Positions 8,970-18,995 of a DNA stretch of 64,000 nt are shown in pieces. Where the stretch lies: contig PBLG01000042.1 in the NCBI GenBank assembly GCA_002722315.1, positions 1-64,000 of the forward strand, read 5' to 3'. A program made the translations under genes and the position numbers. The notes under the pieces were generated by a model that ran no database searches, was not told where the DNA came from, and saw only the letters and a list, made by a program, of their open reading frames with translations. The number at the start of each line of letters is the position of its first letter. Within the stretch, counting starts at the first letter, position 1. Source of the stretch: Lysobacterales bacterium. Its GTDB lineage: Bacteria; Pseudomonadota; Gammaproteobacteria; Xanthomonadales; Wenzhouxiangellaceae.

Positions 8970-9860
8970 TCAGCGGTAAGGGTCCGACTGCCCGTCGGGG
9001 CGGGTCTTGAATCGTCGGTGCAGCCACCAGTAGGTCGCCGGCGCGGCGCGCACGTGGCGCTCCAGGATGGCGTTGAATCGGGCCAGGTCGGCGACGCGAT
9101 CCGCTGACGGAAAAGGATCAAGCGGCGCCTCCAGGATCACGTCGACCCGGCCGCTTGCCGGGTGCTTGCGCGGCATCATCGGGACGACATGGGCATTCCC
9201 GAGACGCGCCAGTTCGAGCATCCCGGTGGCGGTCGCCGTCGGTATGCCGAAGAACGGTGCGAACTCGCTGCGGGCCGGCCCCATGTCCTGGTCGGGCGCG
9301 TACCAGAGGACACCCCCGCCGCGCAGATGCCGCACCATGGCGCGCAGGTTCTTGCGCGGGATCATCGCCTCGGCGTAGCGCGAACGGCCACGAACCTGGA
9401 GCTCTTCGAGTACCGGATTGCCGAGCGGGCGGTAGATCGCCCGTGCCCGAATCCGCTCGCCTAACAGCCGTGCAGCCACCTCCAGGCAGGTGAAATGCCC
9501 GGTCAGCAGCATCACGCCCCGGCCGTCGGCCCGCGCCCGCGCCAGGTACTCGAGACCCACCACCTCGCCGGTTTCGGCATCCAGCCTGCCCGGGTGGCGC
9601 CACGCAAAAGCAATTTCGCCCACGGACTCCGCCAGGTTGCCGAAATGATCGCGCGCAAGGCGCGTTCGTCCACGATCGTCGAGTTCCGGAAAGCACATTT
9701 CGAGATTGCGTCGCACGATGTTCGCTCGCCGCCGCATCAGCAACTTCATCGGCCCCGCAAGCCAGTGGGTGGCGCGCTGCGCATTTCGCAGCGACAGGCG
9801 GCCGATCCAGCCGATCGGCGCGACAGCGGCGCGGGTCGGGGCTTCGCGCATCCAGCTCAC
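8970..9860 (-). CDS. Lysophospholipid acyltransferase, LpxL/HtrB family
   Basis: A 296-residue relative of the lipid A late acyltransferases. The HX4E catalytic motif is GHFTCLE near residue 121. A second family block is PRKNLRAMVRHLRGGGVLWYAPDQD, with further motifs FFGIPTATATG and a C-terminal PATYWWLHRRFK. It would transfer a secondary acyl chain from acyl-ACP to Kdo2-lipid IVA at the cytoplasmic face of the inner membrane. It converges on the WaaL-GT2 fusion (15-base gap) and diverges from waaA. LpxL versus LpxM cannot be told from sequence alone. A second ATG lies four codons downstream. Confidence 0.9.
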   Translation of the reverse strand: MSWMREAPTRAAVAPIGWIGRLSLRNAQRATHWLAGPMKLLMRRRANIVRRNLEMCFPELDDRGRTRLARDHFGNLAESVGEIAFAWRHPGRLDAETGEVVGLEYLARARADGRGVMLLTGHFTCLEVAARLLGERIRARAIYRPLGNPVLEELQVRGRSRYAEAMIPRKNLRAMVRHLRGGGVLWYAPDQDMGPARSEFAPFFGIPTATATGMLELARLGNAHVVPMMPRKHPASGRVDVILEAPLDPFPSADRVADLARFNAILERHVRAAPATYWWLHRRFKTRPDGQSDPYR

Positions 9861-9897
9861 CGGACCGCCGGTTCCGGTTGCGGGTCAGGCAACCGAT

Positions 9898-9930
9898 GAA
9901 CAACTCCGCGCGCCCGCGCGGAGTCGTTCA
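9898..9930. repeat. GC-rich hairpin between lpxL-like gene and waaA
   Basis: ACTCCGCGCG (9903-9912) can pair with CGCGCGGAGT (9915-9924), and the outer flanks TGAAC and GTTCA extend the pairing with one wobble. It lies in the 97-base divergent spacer, so it would fall in the leader of one or both genes, or act as an operator. No protein that binds it can be named. Confidence 0.5.
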
Positions 9931-9957
9931 GTGGTGTCTTAGGATAAGCTTGCGCCA

Positions 9958-11271
9958 ATGCGCTCATCGTGGTTTCCCGTCTATCGGTTGCTCGCGGCCG
10001 CGGCTTCACCGCTGGCCTCGCGCCGCCTGGCAAAAGCCTGCGCCGCCAGCCCGACACTGCTGGCCCGCCAGCCCGAGCGGCACGGGCATGTGCCTTCGGC
10101 CGATGGCGAACTCTGGATTCACGCCGCTTCGGTCGGCGAGCTGAACGCCGCCGAGCCGCTGGTGCGCGCGCTGATCGCCGGAAAGCAGCGCATCGTGCTG
10201 TCCACGCTCACCCATACGGCCGCCGAACAAGCGCAACTGCGGTTCGCGGGCTGCAGCGCACTGCGCCATCTTTTCGCACCGCTGGACACCGTTGCCTGCG
10301 TCTCTCGCTGGCTGGATCATACCCGGCCGCGTGCGCTGCTGCTGGTCGAGACCGAGATCTGGCCGGTGATGCTGGACCAGTGCCGCCGACGTTCGATTCC
10401 CGTGGCGCTGGTCAATGCGCGCATATCGGGTCGCGCCATGCGGCGCTACCAGCGATTCGCCGGCCTTTTTCGCCACGCCCTGGCCGCGGCCGAGCCGGTG
10501 CTCTGCCAGGACGATGCCAGCCGGCAGCGGTTCGAGTCGCTGGGTGTTGGCGGGGAACGGCTCTCGGTGACCGGCAACCTGAAATTCGACGTCGATGCGC
10601 CCGCCGCACCGAGCTATGAACTGCCTGGCTGGCAGCGATCGTGGGCCGGCCGACCGGTCTGGGTGGCCGGCAGCACTCACGCCGGCGAGGAGGAAATTGT
10701 CGCCGGGGCCCATCGGCGGTTGATCGAGCAGCACCCCGACGCGCTCCTGCTGGTGGTGCCGCGCCACCCGGAACGCGGTCCCGAGGCCCTGGATGCGTGC
10801 AGTCGAGTCGGTCTGAATGCCTGCATGATCGACGACTGGCCGGATCGTGCAGCCCGGGCCGAAGGGGAAACGGGGCGCATCCAGGCCATCGTGATCGACC
10901 GGATGGGCGTGCTGGCCGGCCTGTATCGGCTTGTCGACGCCTGCGCGGTCTGCGGCAGCCTGGTCGAGGGGACGGGAGGGCACAACCTGATCGAGCCGGC
11001 GCTCGCCGGCAAGCCGATCCTGACCGGCGGGCACACCGCCGATCAGCAAGCCGCGGCTGAAGGCCTGGAAGCGGCGAATGGTCTTGTGCGGGTGCATTCC
11101 GAAATCGACCTGGCCGGGCAACTGGCGAGGATTCTCGGGGACCCGGAATTTGCCCGAACGCTGGCCGGCAATGCGACCGCCTTCGTCGAATCACAACGCG
11201 GCGCGCTGGATCGAACTCTTGAAGCGCTCGAACCCTGGCTGGATGAACACGCAAACGCACCAAAGGACTGA
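9958..11271 (+). CDS. waaA: 3-deoxy-D-manno-octulosonic acid (Kdo) transferase
   Basis: A 437-residue GT30 enzyme that adds Kdo from CMP-Kdo to lipid IVA on the cytoplasmic side of the inner membrane. It has an N-terminal membrane-anchoring stretch, then WIHAASVGELNAAEPLVRAL with the conserved glutamate, VETEIWPVML, VNARISGRAMRRY, TGNLKFD, VWVAGSTHAGEEE, and a C-terminal CGSLVEGTGGHNLIEPALAG. Its length is close to the family norm. The number of Kdo units added cannot be predicted. It diverges from the acyltransferase gene and is followed by a long inverted repeat before the convergent tolC. Confidence 0.96.
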   Translation: MRSSWFPVYRLLAAAASPLASRRLAKACAASPTLLARQPERHGHVPSADGELWIHAASVGELNAAEPLVRALIAGKQRIVLSTLTHTAAEQAQLRFAGCSALRHLFAPLDTVACVSRWLDHTRPRALLLVETEIWPVMLDQCRRRSIPVALVNARISGRAMRRYQRFAGLFRHALAAAEPVLCQDDASRQRFESLGVGGERLSVTGNLKFDVDAPAAPSYELPGWQRSWAGRPVWVAGSTHAGEEEIVAGAHRRLIEQHPDALLLVVPRHPERGPEALDACSRVGLNACMIDDWPDRAARAEGETGRIQAIVIDRMGVLAGLYRLVDACAVCGSLVEGTGGHNLIEPALAGKPILTGGHTADQQAAAEGLEAANGLVRVHSEIDLAGQLARILGDPEFARTLAGNATAFVESQRGALDRTLEALEPWLDEHANAPKD

Positions 11272-11316
11272 CGCGTCAAGGACTAAACGCAATGCTGTTC
11301 AGGATTGGCGCTTTGT

Positions 11317-11380
11317 AGGAGCCTGCTTGCAGGCGAATGGCCACGGAGTCCCGCTTTTGTTCGCCTGCAAGCAGGCTCCT
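11317..11380. repeat. REP-like inverted repeat between waaA and tolC
   Basis: A perfect 21-base inverted repeat. The left arm (11317-11337) contains GGAGCCTGCTTGCAGGCGAA, the right arm is at 11360-11380, and the loop is 22 bases. It lies between two convergent genes, the usual place for REP or BIME elements, and could end transcription from both sides although no T-run follows. A diverged relative starting with the same GTAGGAGC lies at 51479-51510. Confidence 0.85.
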
Positions 11381-11460
11381 GCAGAAGGCGCCTGACTCGG
11401 CAGAACTGGGGCGAAACGACGAAGCGACCAAACGACCCGGCGGGGTCGGCAGGACAACCC

Positions 11461-12816
11461 CTAGCCTCGCTCCGGCCCTTCCAGCAATGCGTTGGCTCGC
11501 GCCAGGTCTTCCGGCGAAATCGTGCCGGCTGCGCGCCTGAGCCCGAGACGGTCGAGGATCAGCTGGTGGCGTGCCTGGGAATAGTCGCGCTGGGCCTGGA
11601 AGAATCTTTGTTCGGCCAGCAGCACGTCGACGATGGTGCGGGTGCCGACCTCGAATCCGGCGTTGGTCGCCTCCAGCGCGCTGTCGGCCGAGACCAGCGC
11701 CTGCTTGAACGCCTCGACCTGGCGAATGCCGGCGACCACGGCGCGGAACGCGTTTTCGGTCTGGCGCACGACCTGGCGCTGGTTGAGGTCCAGTTCTTCG
11801 GTGGCCACGCTGCGGTTGATGCGCGCGCGCTGGGTCTGGGACTTGACCGCAAGGCCGGCGAAAATCGGCACGTTGAGCCGAACGGTTGCCGACCATTGAT
11901 CGTTCTGAAACGTGGTGGTAGCGAATTGGGTCTGGTCGATATCGCGCAGTGCGAATTCATTGTTCAGGCTGCGATTGTAGTTGGCCGTCAGGTCCAGCGT
12001 CGGGTAATGACCGGAGCGCGAAATCCGCACATCGGTATCGGCGATCGAGACGGCATCGCGCGCGACGGCCAGATCGGGATTGGTCTGCAGCGCGGTCTGC
12101 ACCCATGCGTCGGCCACGGCCGGCTCCGGTTTTTCGAGCGGCAGGTCCTCGGCCAGCGGCTTGAACGACTCGAACATCGTCCCGGTAAGTTCGCGCAGGC
12201 CCTCGCGCGCGTTTTCAAGCGCGTTTTCGGCGACGATCACCCGGGCCCGGGCGCCGTCCCACGCGGCCTGGGCCTCGAGGAAGTCGGTGACTGCCGACAG
12301 CCCGACCTCGAAGCGCTGCTCGGCCTGCTCGAACTGGCGCTTCAGGGCCTTTTCCTCGGCTTCGGCGAAGCGCAGGCTGTCGATGGCGTTGAGCAGGTCG
12401 AAATAACGCTGCGCTGTTCTCTGCAGGAAATCCTGCCAGGCGACGTTGAACTGCGAGTCGGCCTGGGCGACGACCAAGCGGGCCCGCTCCATCCGGGCGA
12501 AGTTGCCGTGGTCGTACAGGCTCTGGGTCAGGTTGAGGCTGTAGTTTTCCGAATCGATGTCGTTTTCGTCCAGATCCACCCCGGCGACCTTCGGCTGGCT
12601 GCTGCCGATCGGAGTGCGCTGAAGCGTCGCCGAGATATCGGGCAGAAAGTTGGCGCGCGCGAGCCTGGTCTCGATTTCCGACGCGTCGAGCCTGCGCTCG
12701 GCAGCGCGGATCTGCGGGTCGTTGGTGACGGCCAGTTCGTAGACGCCCATCAGGTCGACGGCGCCGGCCGAGGTGCTCAATGCCGCGACGACCGCGGCGA
12801 CAAGAATTTTTCGCAT
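11461..12816 (-). CDS. tolC: TolC-family outer membrane channel
   Basis: A 451-residue protein with signal peptide MRKILVAAVVAALSTSAGA. The start at 12816 is chosen because the longer frame to 12861 only adds residues ahead of this signal. The mature protein shows the duplicated helical pattern of TolC: VDLMGVYELAVTNDPQIRAA at the first repeat, SLYDHGNFAR, and VQTALQTNPDLAVARDAV at the second. The family forms a trimeric channel used by RND and ABC exporters and type I secretion. It is downstream of the isoaspartate methyltransferase gene, with 60 bases between, and convergent with waaA. No pump gene adjoins it, so it may serve several pumps, including those at 47-51 kb. Confidence 0.93.
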   Translation of the reverse strand: MRKILVAAVVAALSTSAGAVDLMGVYELAVTNDPQIRAAERRLDASEIETRLARANFLPDISATLQRTPIGSSQPKVAGVDLDENDIDSENYSLNLTQSLYDHGNFARMERARLVVAQADSQFNVAWQDFLQRTAQRYFDLLNAIDSLRFAEAEEKALKRQFEQAEQRFEVGLSAVTDFLEAQAAWDGARARVIVAENALENAREGLRELTGTMFESFKPLAEDLPLEKPEPAVADAWVQTALQTNPDLAVARDAVSIADTDVRISRSGHYPTLDLTANYNRSLNNEFALRDIDQTQFATTTFQNDQWSATVRLNVPIFAGLAVKSQTQRARINRSVATEELDLNQRQVVRQTENAFRAVVAGIRQVEAFKQALVSADSALEATNAGFEVGTRTIVDVLLAEQRFFQAQRDYSQARHQLILDRLGLRRAAGTISPEDLARANALLEGPERG

Positions 12817-12876
12817 TGGTTTGGTTCCGAGAGTATTTATTTTTGCTCGAACCCGGTGCAAAACCGGGAATGAAAA

Positions 12877-13530
12877 TCAAAAGTTGAATACAGCCGCGTC
12901 TTCGGCGCCGATCAGCCTGGGCATGTCGGTATCGAAAAGGCTTTGTTCCGACAGCCGGCCCGATTCGCTGCGCGTGAGCACCAGCGCTTCCATCGCCGGC
13001 GACGCGCCGCGCACGATGAAAAGCCGACCGCCCGGCTTGAGCCAGCGCACGAACTGCTCGGGAACGCTGGCGACCGAGGCTGCGACGACGATTGCATCGA
13101 ATTCGCCGTCGTCGAAGCCCGCTCCCAGCGCATCGCCGATCTTGAGTTGCACGCCTTCGGTGCCGCGTGCCTCGAGGTTGGCTTTTGCCTGTTCGGCAAG
13201 GTCGGCGAGAATCTCGATGCTGGTCACTTTGCCGGTCATTGCCGCCAGGCAGGCGGTGAGAAAGCCGGATCCGGTGCCGATTTCGAGTACCTTCTCGCCT
13301 TCGGCCAGCGCCAGCCCCTGCAGGAGGCGGCCCTGTTCGATGGGCTTCATCATGAACTGGCCGTGACCCAGCGGAATCCGGAGATCGGAAAACGCGAGCT
13401 TGCGGTGCCGCACAGGCACGAACGCCTCGCGCGGAATCTCGCGAAATATCTCCAGCACGCGGCTGTCCAGGACTTCCCAGCTGCGAATCTGCTGGTCGAT
13501 CATGTTGGTTCTGGCTTGTTCGAGGTTCAC
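12877..13530 (-). CDS. Protein-L-isoaspartate O-methyltransferase family protein
   Basis: A 217-residue SAM-dependent methyltransferase. Start GTG 13530 is preferred: AGGAG lies about eight bases upstream, while the longer frame to 13560 would place that site inside the gene. The SAM-binding motif is VLEIGTGSGFLTACLA, and the N-terminal NMIDQQIRSWEVLD and FVPVRHRKLAFSD blocks match the group of PIMT-like proteins found next to tolC in gammaproteobacteria. Classic PIMT repairs isoaspartyl residues; members of this side group are not proven to do so. Probably co-transcribed with tolC. Confidence 0.88.
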   Translation of the reverse strand: MNLEQARTNMIDQQIRSWEVLDSRVLEIFREIPREAFVPVRHRKLAFSDLRIPLGHGQFMMKPIEQGRLLQGLALAEGEKVLEIGTGSGFLTACLAAMTGKVTSIEILADLAEQAKANLEARGTEGVQLKIGDALGAGFDDGEFDAIVVAASVASVPEQFVRWLKPGGRLFIVRGASPAMEALVLTRSESGRLSEQSLFDTDMPRLIGAEDAAVFNF

Positions 13531-13706
13531 CGGAATGCTCCTGGTAGGACTTCCTATCAATAGGGGCTATTGTACCGGCGATGTCGTGATCGCGAAGGTG
13601 CCGGTCGTCATGGATTGGCTGCGGCCGCGATTGCCGTTCGCGGCGCGCCGGCAGCCCGATTACGCCGTGGGTGGGGTCCGGGCTTTCCGGTCTGCTACCA
13701 TTTTGA

Positions 13707-15611
<1,905 letters not shown>

Positions 15612-15674
15612 ACCTTTCCGGACGGATCCGAAAACCTCTCCAGACACGGGAAATGGTGCAATGAAAAGCGGGGC

Positions 15675-16208
15675 ATGCCGGTCATGAATGATGCGGAACG
15701 GAAAAGGCGCTTCGATGCGCTGGCGCGGCAATATTCCGACGACCTGTTTCGCTTCGGTGTCTGGTTGTGCGGCGACCACGCGCTGGCCAGCGACCTTGTC
15801 CAGGAAACCTTCATGCGGGCCTGGAAAGCGCTGGACAGCCTGAAGGACGCAGGTGCGGCCAAGAGCTGGCTGATCACCATCCTGCGGCGAGAGTTTGCAC
15901 GTACCTTCGAACGCAAGGTGCCGCCGATCACCGACATCGACAACGTGGTGGTGGCCGAGGAATCGGAGCAGACGCCCGAAGACCGGACCGAGCGCGATCT
16001 TCTGCGCACGGCGATGTTCGAACTGGAGAGGAAATACGGCGAACCGCTGATACTGCAGACCGTGATGGGAATGTCGATTGCCGAAATCGCGGTTCAGCTC
16101 GAACTGACCGAAAGCGCGGTCATGACCCGGGTGTTCCGGGCGCGCGAGAAGCTCAAGGAAAGACTGCAGCCGTCGGAACGCGGGGGAAACATCCATGAAC
16201 TTGCTTGA
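15675..16208 (+). CDS. ECF-type RNA polymerase sigma factor
   Basis: A 177-residue sigma-70 family protein with only regions 2 and 4. Region 2 is DLFRFGVWLCGDHALASDLV then QETFMRAWKAL; region 4 is SIAEIAVQLELTESAVMTRV then FRAREKLKERL, a helix-turn-helix that would read the -35 element. Either ATG 15675 or 15684 may be the start. It overlaps the next gene by 14 bases, which codes for a membrane protein that is very likely its anti-sigma factor. The inducing signal and regulon are unknown; nothing nearby is an obvious target. Confidence 0.92.
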   Translation: MPVMNDAERKRRFDALARQYSDDLFRFGVWLCGDHALASDLVQETFMRAWKALDSLKDAGAAKSWLITILRREFARTFERKVPPITDIDNVVVAEESEQTPEDRTERDLLRTAMFELERKYGEPLILQTVMGMSIAEIAVQLELTESAVMTRVFRAREKLKERLQPSERGGNIHELA

Positions 16209-16929
16209 ATTCAAAAGACGGCTGATGACCGATCCGGGCGAGCGCAGCCCGGAAATGCGCGACGCGCGTGCCTCCGGCGAAGGCTTCGCCGAGGCCGCGC
16301 TCGAATCCGATCGCTTCGAAACCTTGCTGCAGCAGGCGCTGGAAGTACCGGTGCCGCATGGACTTGCCGAAGAGATCATCCTTCGCCAGTCGCTGGAAAG
16401 CGAATCGCGTGGCCGCCTCTGGCCCTGGCTGACCGCGGTGGCCGCGGTGCTGGCGCTGGCGGTGGCCCTGACCACGTTCATGTTCTTCCCCAGAAACTCG
16501 ATGCTTGAGCTGCAGCAGCACGTCGCGGAGCACTGGCAGTACGACGGGCCGCAGGTGCTGGCCGCAGCGGCGGGTCGGGTGCAGGCTGACCCCGATCACG
16601 TGCAGCGAGTGCTCTCGGAGTTCGGCGTGCAGCTCGAGCCTGAACTGCTCGACCAGGTCCGCCTGACCAAATTCTGCCCGACCCCGGACGGCGCCGGCGC
16701 GCATATCGTGCTGGCCACGGCCTCGGGTCCGGTCACGCTTTACTACATGCCGCGCACCCGGCTGCCGTCGTCGCCGGCCAGCATTCCGCTGGAGGGCGGC
16801 ATGGAAGCGGTCGCGCTCAACGTCGAGCGCGGCAGCCTGGCGGTGATTGCAGACGCCGGCACGGACACGCCGGAGCTGGCGCGTGAAATAGCCCGCCAGC
16901 TCGCGTTCGCGCCGGGCATGACGATCTAG
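16195..16929 (+). CDS. DUF3379 membrane protein, probable anti-sigma factor
   Basis: A 244-residue protein with a cytoplasmic N-terminal part (1-78), one membrane helix (about 80-100, LWPWLTAVAAVLALAVAL) and a periplasmic domain. The DUF3379 family is found next to ECF sigma factors in gammaproteobacteria and is thought to hold them at the membrane. The 14-base overlap with the sigma gene supports co-translation and tight stoichiometry. The periplasmic part carries one cysteine (KFCPTPDG), so disulfide sensing is possible but speculative. Confidence 0.85.
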   Translation: MNLLEFKRRLMTDPGERSPEMRDARASGEGFAEAALESDRFETLLQQALEVPVPHGLAEEIILRQSLESESRGRLWPWLTAVAAVLALAVALTTFMFFPRNSMLELQQHVAEHWQYDGPQVLAAAAGRVQADPDHVQRVLSEFGVQLEPELLDQVRLTKFCPTPDGAGAHIVLATASGPVTLYYMPRTRLPSSPASIPLEGGMEAVALNVERGSLAVIADAGTDTPELAREIARQLAFAPGMTI

Positions 16930-16945
16930 GAAGGGCCGTTTTGTA

Positions 16946-16976
16946 GCCCGGATAAGCGCGCAGCGCGCATCCGGGG
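16946..16976. repeat. Short palindromic element after the anti-sigma gene
   Basis: CCCGGAT (16947-16953) and ATCCGGG (16969-16975) enclose AAGCGCGCAGCGCGC, itself partly self-complementary. It sits 17 bases after the stop of the DUF3379 gene. Elements of the form GTAGCCCGGATAAGCGCAGC are common extragenic palindromes in gammaproteobacteria. It may help end the sigma/anti-sigma transcript. Confidence 0.75.
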
Positions 16977-17054
16977 CCAAAGGCTGGAGGAGGTCCCGCC
17001 CCCGGTCGCGCGCATGCACTACCATAGAGAGCCTGTCGATCAAAGGGCTCATCC

Positions 17055-18419
17055 ATGACCCGCTCGATTTCCTCCGTATTTTCGAAGTTGGTGCCTCTCG
17101 TCCTTGCAGCCGCGCTGTGCGCGCCGCTGGCCGCACAGACGGTGATATTCGAGAACGTGCGTGTCGTCGACGTCGAATCGGCCTCGGTCGGGGAGCCGAC
17201 CACGCTGGCGGTTCGCGACGGGTGGATCGTCGAGCGCGCCCCGGACGGCGAAACGCCGTCGACCGTCATCGACGCCGACGGGCAGTTCCTGATTCCCGGC
17301 CTGGCCGAGATGCATGCTCACGTGCCGCCTTATTCCGACCGCGCGGCGGTCGATGATGTGCTCGCGCTGTTCCTTGCGCACGGCGTCACCACGATCCGCG
17401 GCATGCTCGGCGAGCCGGGACACCTTGCGCTTCGGTCCGAGTTGGCCGCCGGCGAGCGCGTCGGGCCGCGCCTGATCACGTCCGGGCCCTCGCTCAACGG
17501 CAACTCGGTGCCCGACGTGACAAGCGCGCGGTCCACGGTGCGCGCCCAGGCCGAGGCCGGTTACGATTTTCTCAAGCTGCATCCCGGGCTGCTGCCGGAT
17601 ACTTTCGCGGCCATCGCCGAGGCCGCCGACGGCCTGGCCATCGGCTACGCCGGTCACGTTTCGATAGCAGTCGGCCTTGAGCGGGCGCTTGCCGCCGGCC
17701 AGGCGACCATCGACCACCTGGACGGCTACGCCCAGGTCCTGGTGCCCGCCGACAGTCCGGCGCGGCGCAAGGAGCCCGGGTTCTTCGGCTTCAATATCGC
17801 CTCGGCAATGGAGGTCGAGCGGGTCGACGAATGGGCGGCCCGAACGGCCGAGGCCGGCGTGTGGAACGTGCCGACCCAGACGCTGATCGAGAACATCGCG
17901 GTCAACGACGTCGATGCGCTGCTCCAGCGCCCGGCCATGCGCTGGGTGCCCGCCGAGACGAAGGCGCAATGGATGGCCCGTATCGAGCAGATGCGGGCAT
18001 CGGCCGACGGCGATGCGCTGGCGCACTTCGTTACGGTCCGGCGCGCGCTGATCAAGGCCTTGCACGAGGCCGGTGCGGGCATCCTGCTGGGCGCAGATGC
18101 GCCGCAGATCATGAACGTGCCAGGCGATGCGCTGCACCACGAGCTCGAGATCTACGTCGAGGCCGGCTTGAGCCCGGCCGAGGCGCTGGCCACGGGCACG
18201 AAGAACGTGTCCGACTTCCTCGGTCAGTCGGCCCAGGGCTGCCTGCGCCCCGGGTGTGTGGCCGACCTGGTGCTGCTGGCCGCCGACCCGCTCGAAGACA
18301 TCTCAAGCGTGCGCCGGATCCGGGGCGTGATGCGCGGCGGCGAGTGGTTCGATCGCGAACGGCTGGATGCGATGCTGTCCGAGGTCGAGGCGCGGGCCGA
18401 TCCCACCGGGCCCGACTGA
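17055..18419 (+). CDS. Exported amidohydrolase-family protein
   Basis: A 454-residue metal-dependent hydrolase with a signal peptide (about 1-29, ending LCAPLAAQ), so periplasmic or secreted. The metal site begins with MHAH in FLIPGLAEMHAHVPP. A lysine follows in YDFLKLHPGL, histidines in GYAGHVS and TIDHLDG, and the late aspartate in LLGADAPQI. The C terminus has the usual composite beta-sandwich segment (GCLRPGCVADLVLLAADPLE). The imidazolonepropionase/prolidase-like branch is the best fit; substrate unknown. AAGGG lies six bases before the ATG. It heads a three-gene run with six-base and one-base junctions. Confidence 0.88.
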   Translation: MTRSISSVFSKLVPLVLAAALCAPLAAQTVIFENVRVVDVESASVGEPTTLAVRDGWIVERAPDGETPSTVIDADGQFLIPGLAEMHAHVPPYSDRAAVDDVLALFLAHGVTTIRGMLGEPGHLALRSELAAGERVGPRLITSGPSLNGNSVPDVTSARSTVRAQAEAGYDFLKLHPGLLPDTFAAIAEAADGLAIGYAGHVSIAVGLERALAAGQATIDHLDGYAQVLVPADSPARRKEPGFFGFNIASAMEVERVDEWAARTAEAGVWNVPTQTLIENIAVNDVDALLQRPAMRWVPAETKAQWMARIEQMRASADGDALAHFVTVRRALIKALHEAGAGILLGADAPQIMNVPGDALHHELEIYVEAGLSPAEALATGTKNVSDFLGQSAQGCLRPGCVADLVLLAADPLEDISSVRRIRGVMRGGEWFDRERLDAMLSEVEARADPTGPD

Positions 18420-18425
18420 AAGGAA

Positions 18426-18995
18426 ATGTCGGGCCTTGTGCAAAACCCGCTTTCCTACGTCAACCGGCTCGATTCGCGCCCGCCGGATTCGATTCGTCGC
18501 GTGGTGATCCACGCCACCGAGCTGCCGGACCTGGAAACCGCGCGCGAATACGGCGAGCGCATTCACCACGAGGCGTCGCGCACCGGCAACAGCGGCCACT
18601 TCTACATCGATCGCGACGGCAGCATCGAACAGTGGGTGCCGCTGGACCGCGTCGCTCACCACGTGCGTGGCCACAACGCCGATTCCATCGGCATCGAGCT
18701 GGTCAACCGCGGGCGCTGGCCGGACTGGTACGACAGTCACCACCAGGACTGGGAAGAGTCTTACCCGGATGCACAGATCCATGCGTTGATCGAACTGCTC
18801 GCCAGACTTCAGGACGAACTGCCTGCGCTGGCCGAGATCGCCGGCCACGACCAGCTCGATCACGACTGGATAGCGTCCAGCGACAAGCCGGAAGTCCTGG
18901 TTCGACGCAAGATGGATCCCGGGGCCGAATTCCCCTGGACGCGAATACTCTCCGCGACCCGCCTGCGGCTGTCCCACGCACCGGAAGGAAACTGA
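18426..18995 (+). CDS. N-acetylmuramoyl-L-alanine amidase (AmpD/Amidase_2 family)
   Basis: A 189-residue zinc amidase. The first metal histidine is in VVIHATELPD, the middle in GNSGHFYIDRDGSIEQWVPL, and the late one in EIAGHDQLDH. The family cleaves the bond between N-acetylmuramic acid and L-alanine in peptidoglycan or its turnover products. No signal peptide is visible, so it probably acts in the cytoplasm on recycled muropeptides, like AmpD. AAAGGAA directly precedes the start, six bases after the amidohydrolase stop, and its TGA overlaps the ATG of the hydantoinase gene by one base. Confidence 0.9.
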   Translation: MSGLVQNPLSYVNRLDSRPPDSIRRVVIHATELPDLETAREYGERIHHEASRTGNSGHFYIDRDGSIEQWVPLDRVAHHVRGHNADSIGIELVNRGRWPDWYDSHHQDWEESYPDAQIHALIELLARLQDELPALAEIAGHDQLDHDWIASSDKPEVLVRRKMDPGAEFPWTRILSATRLRLSHAPEGN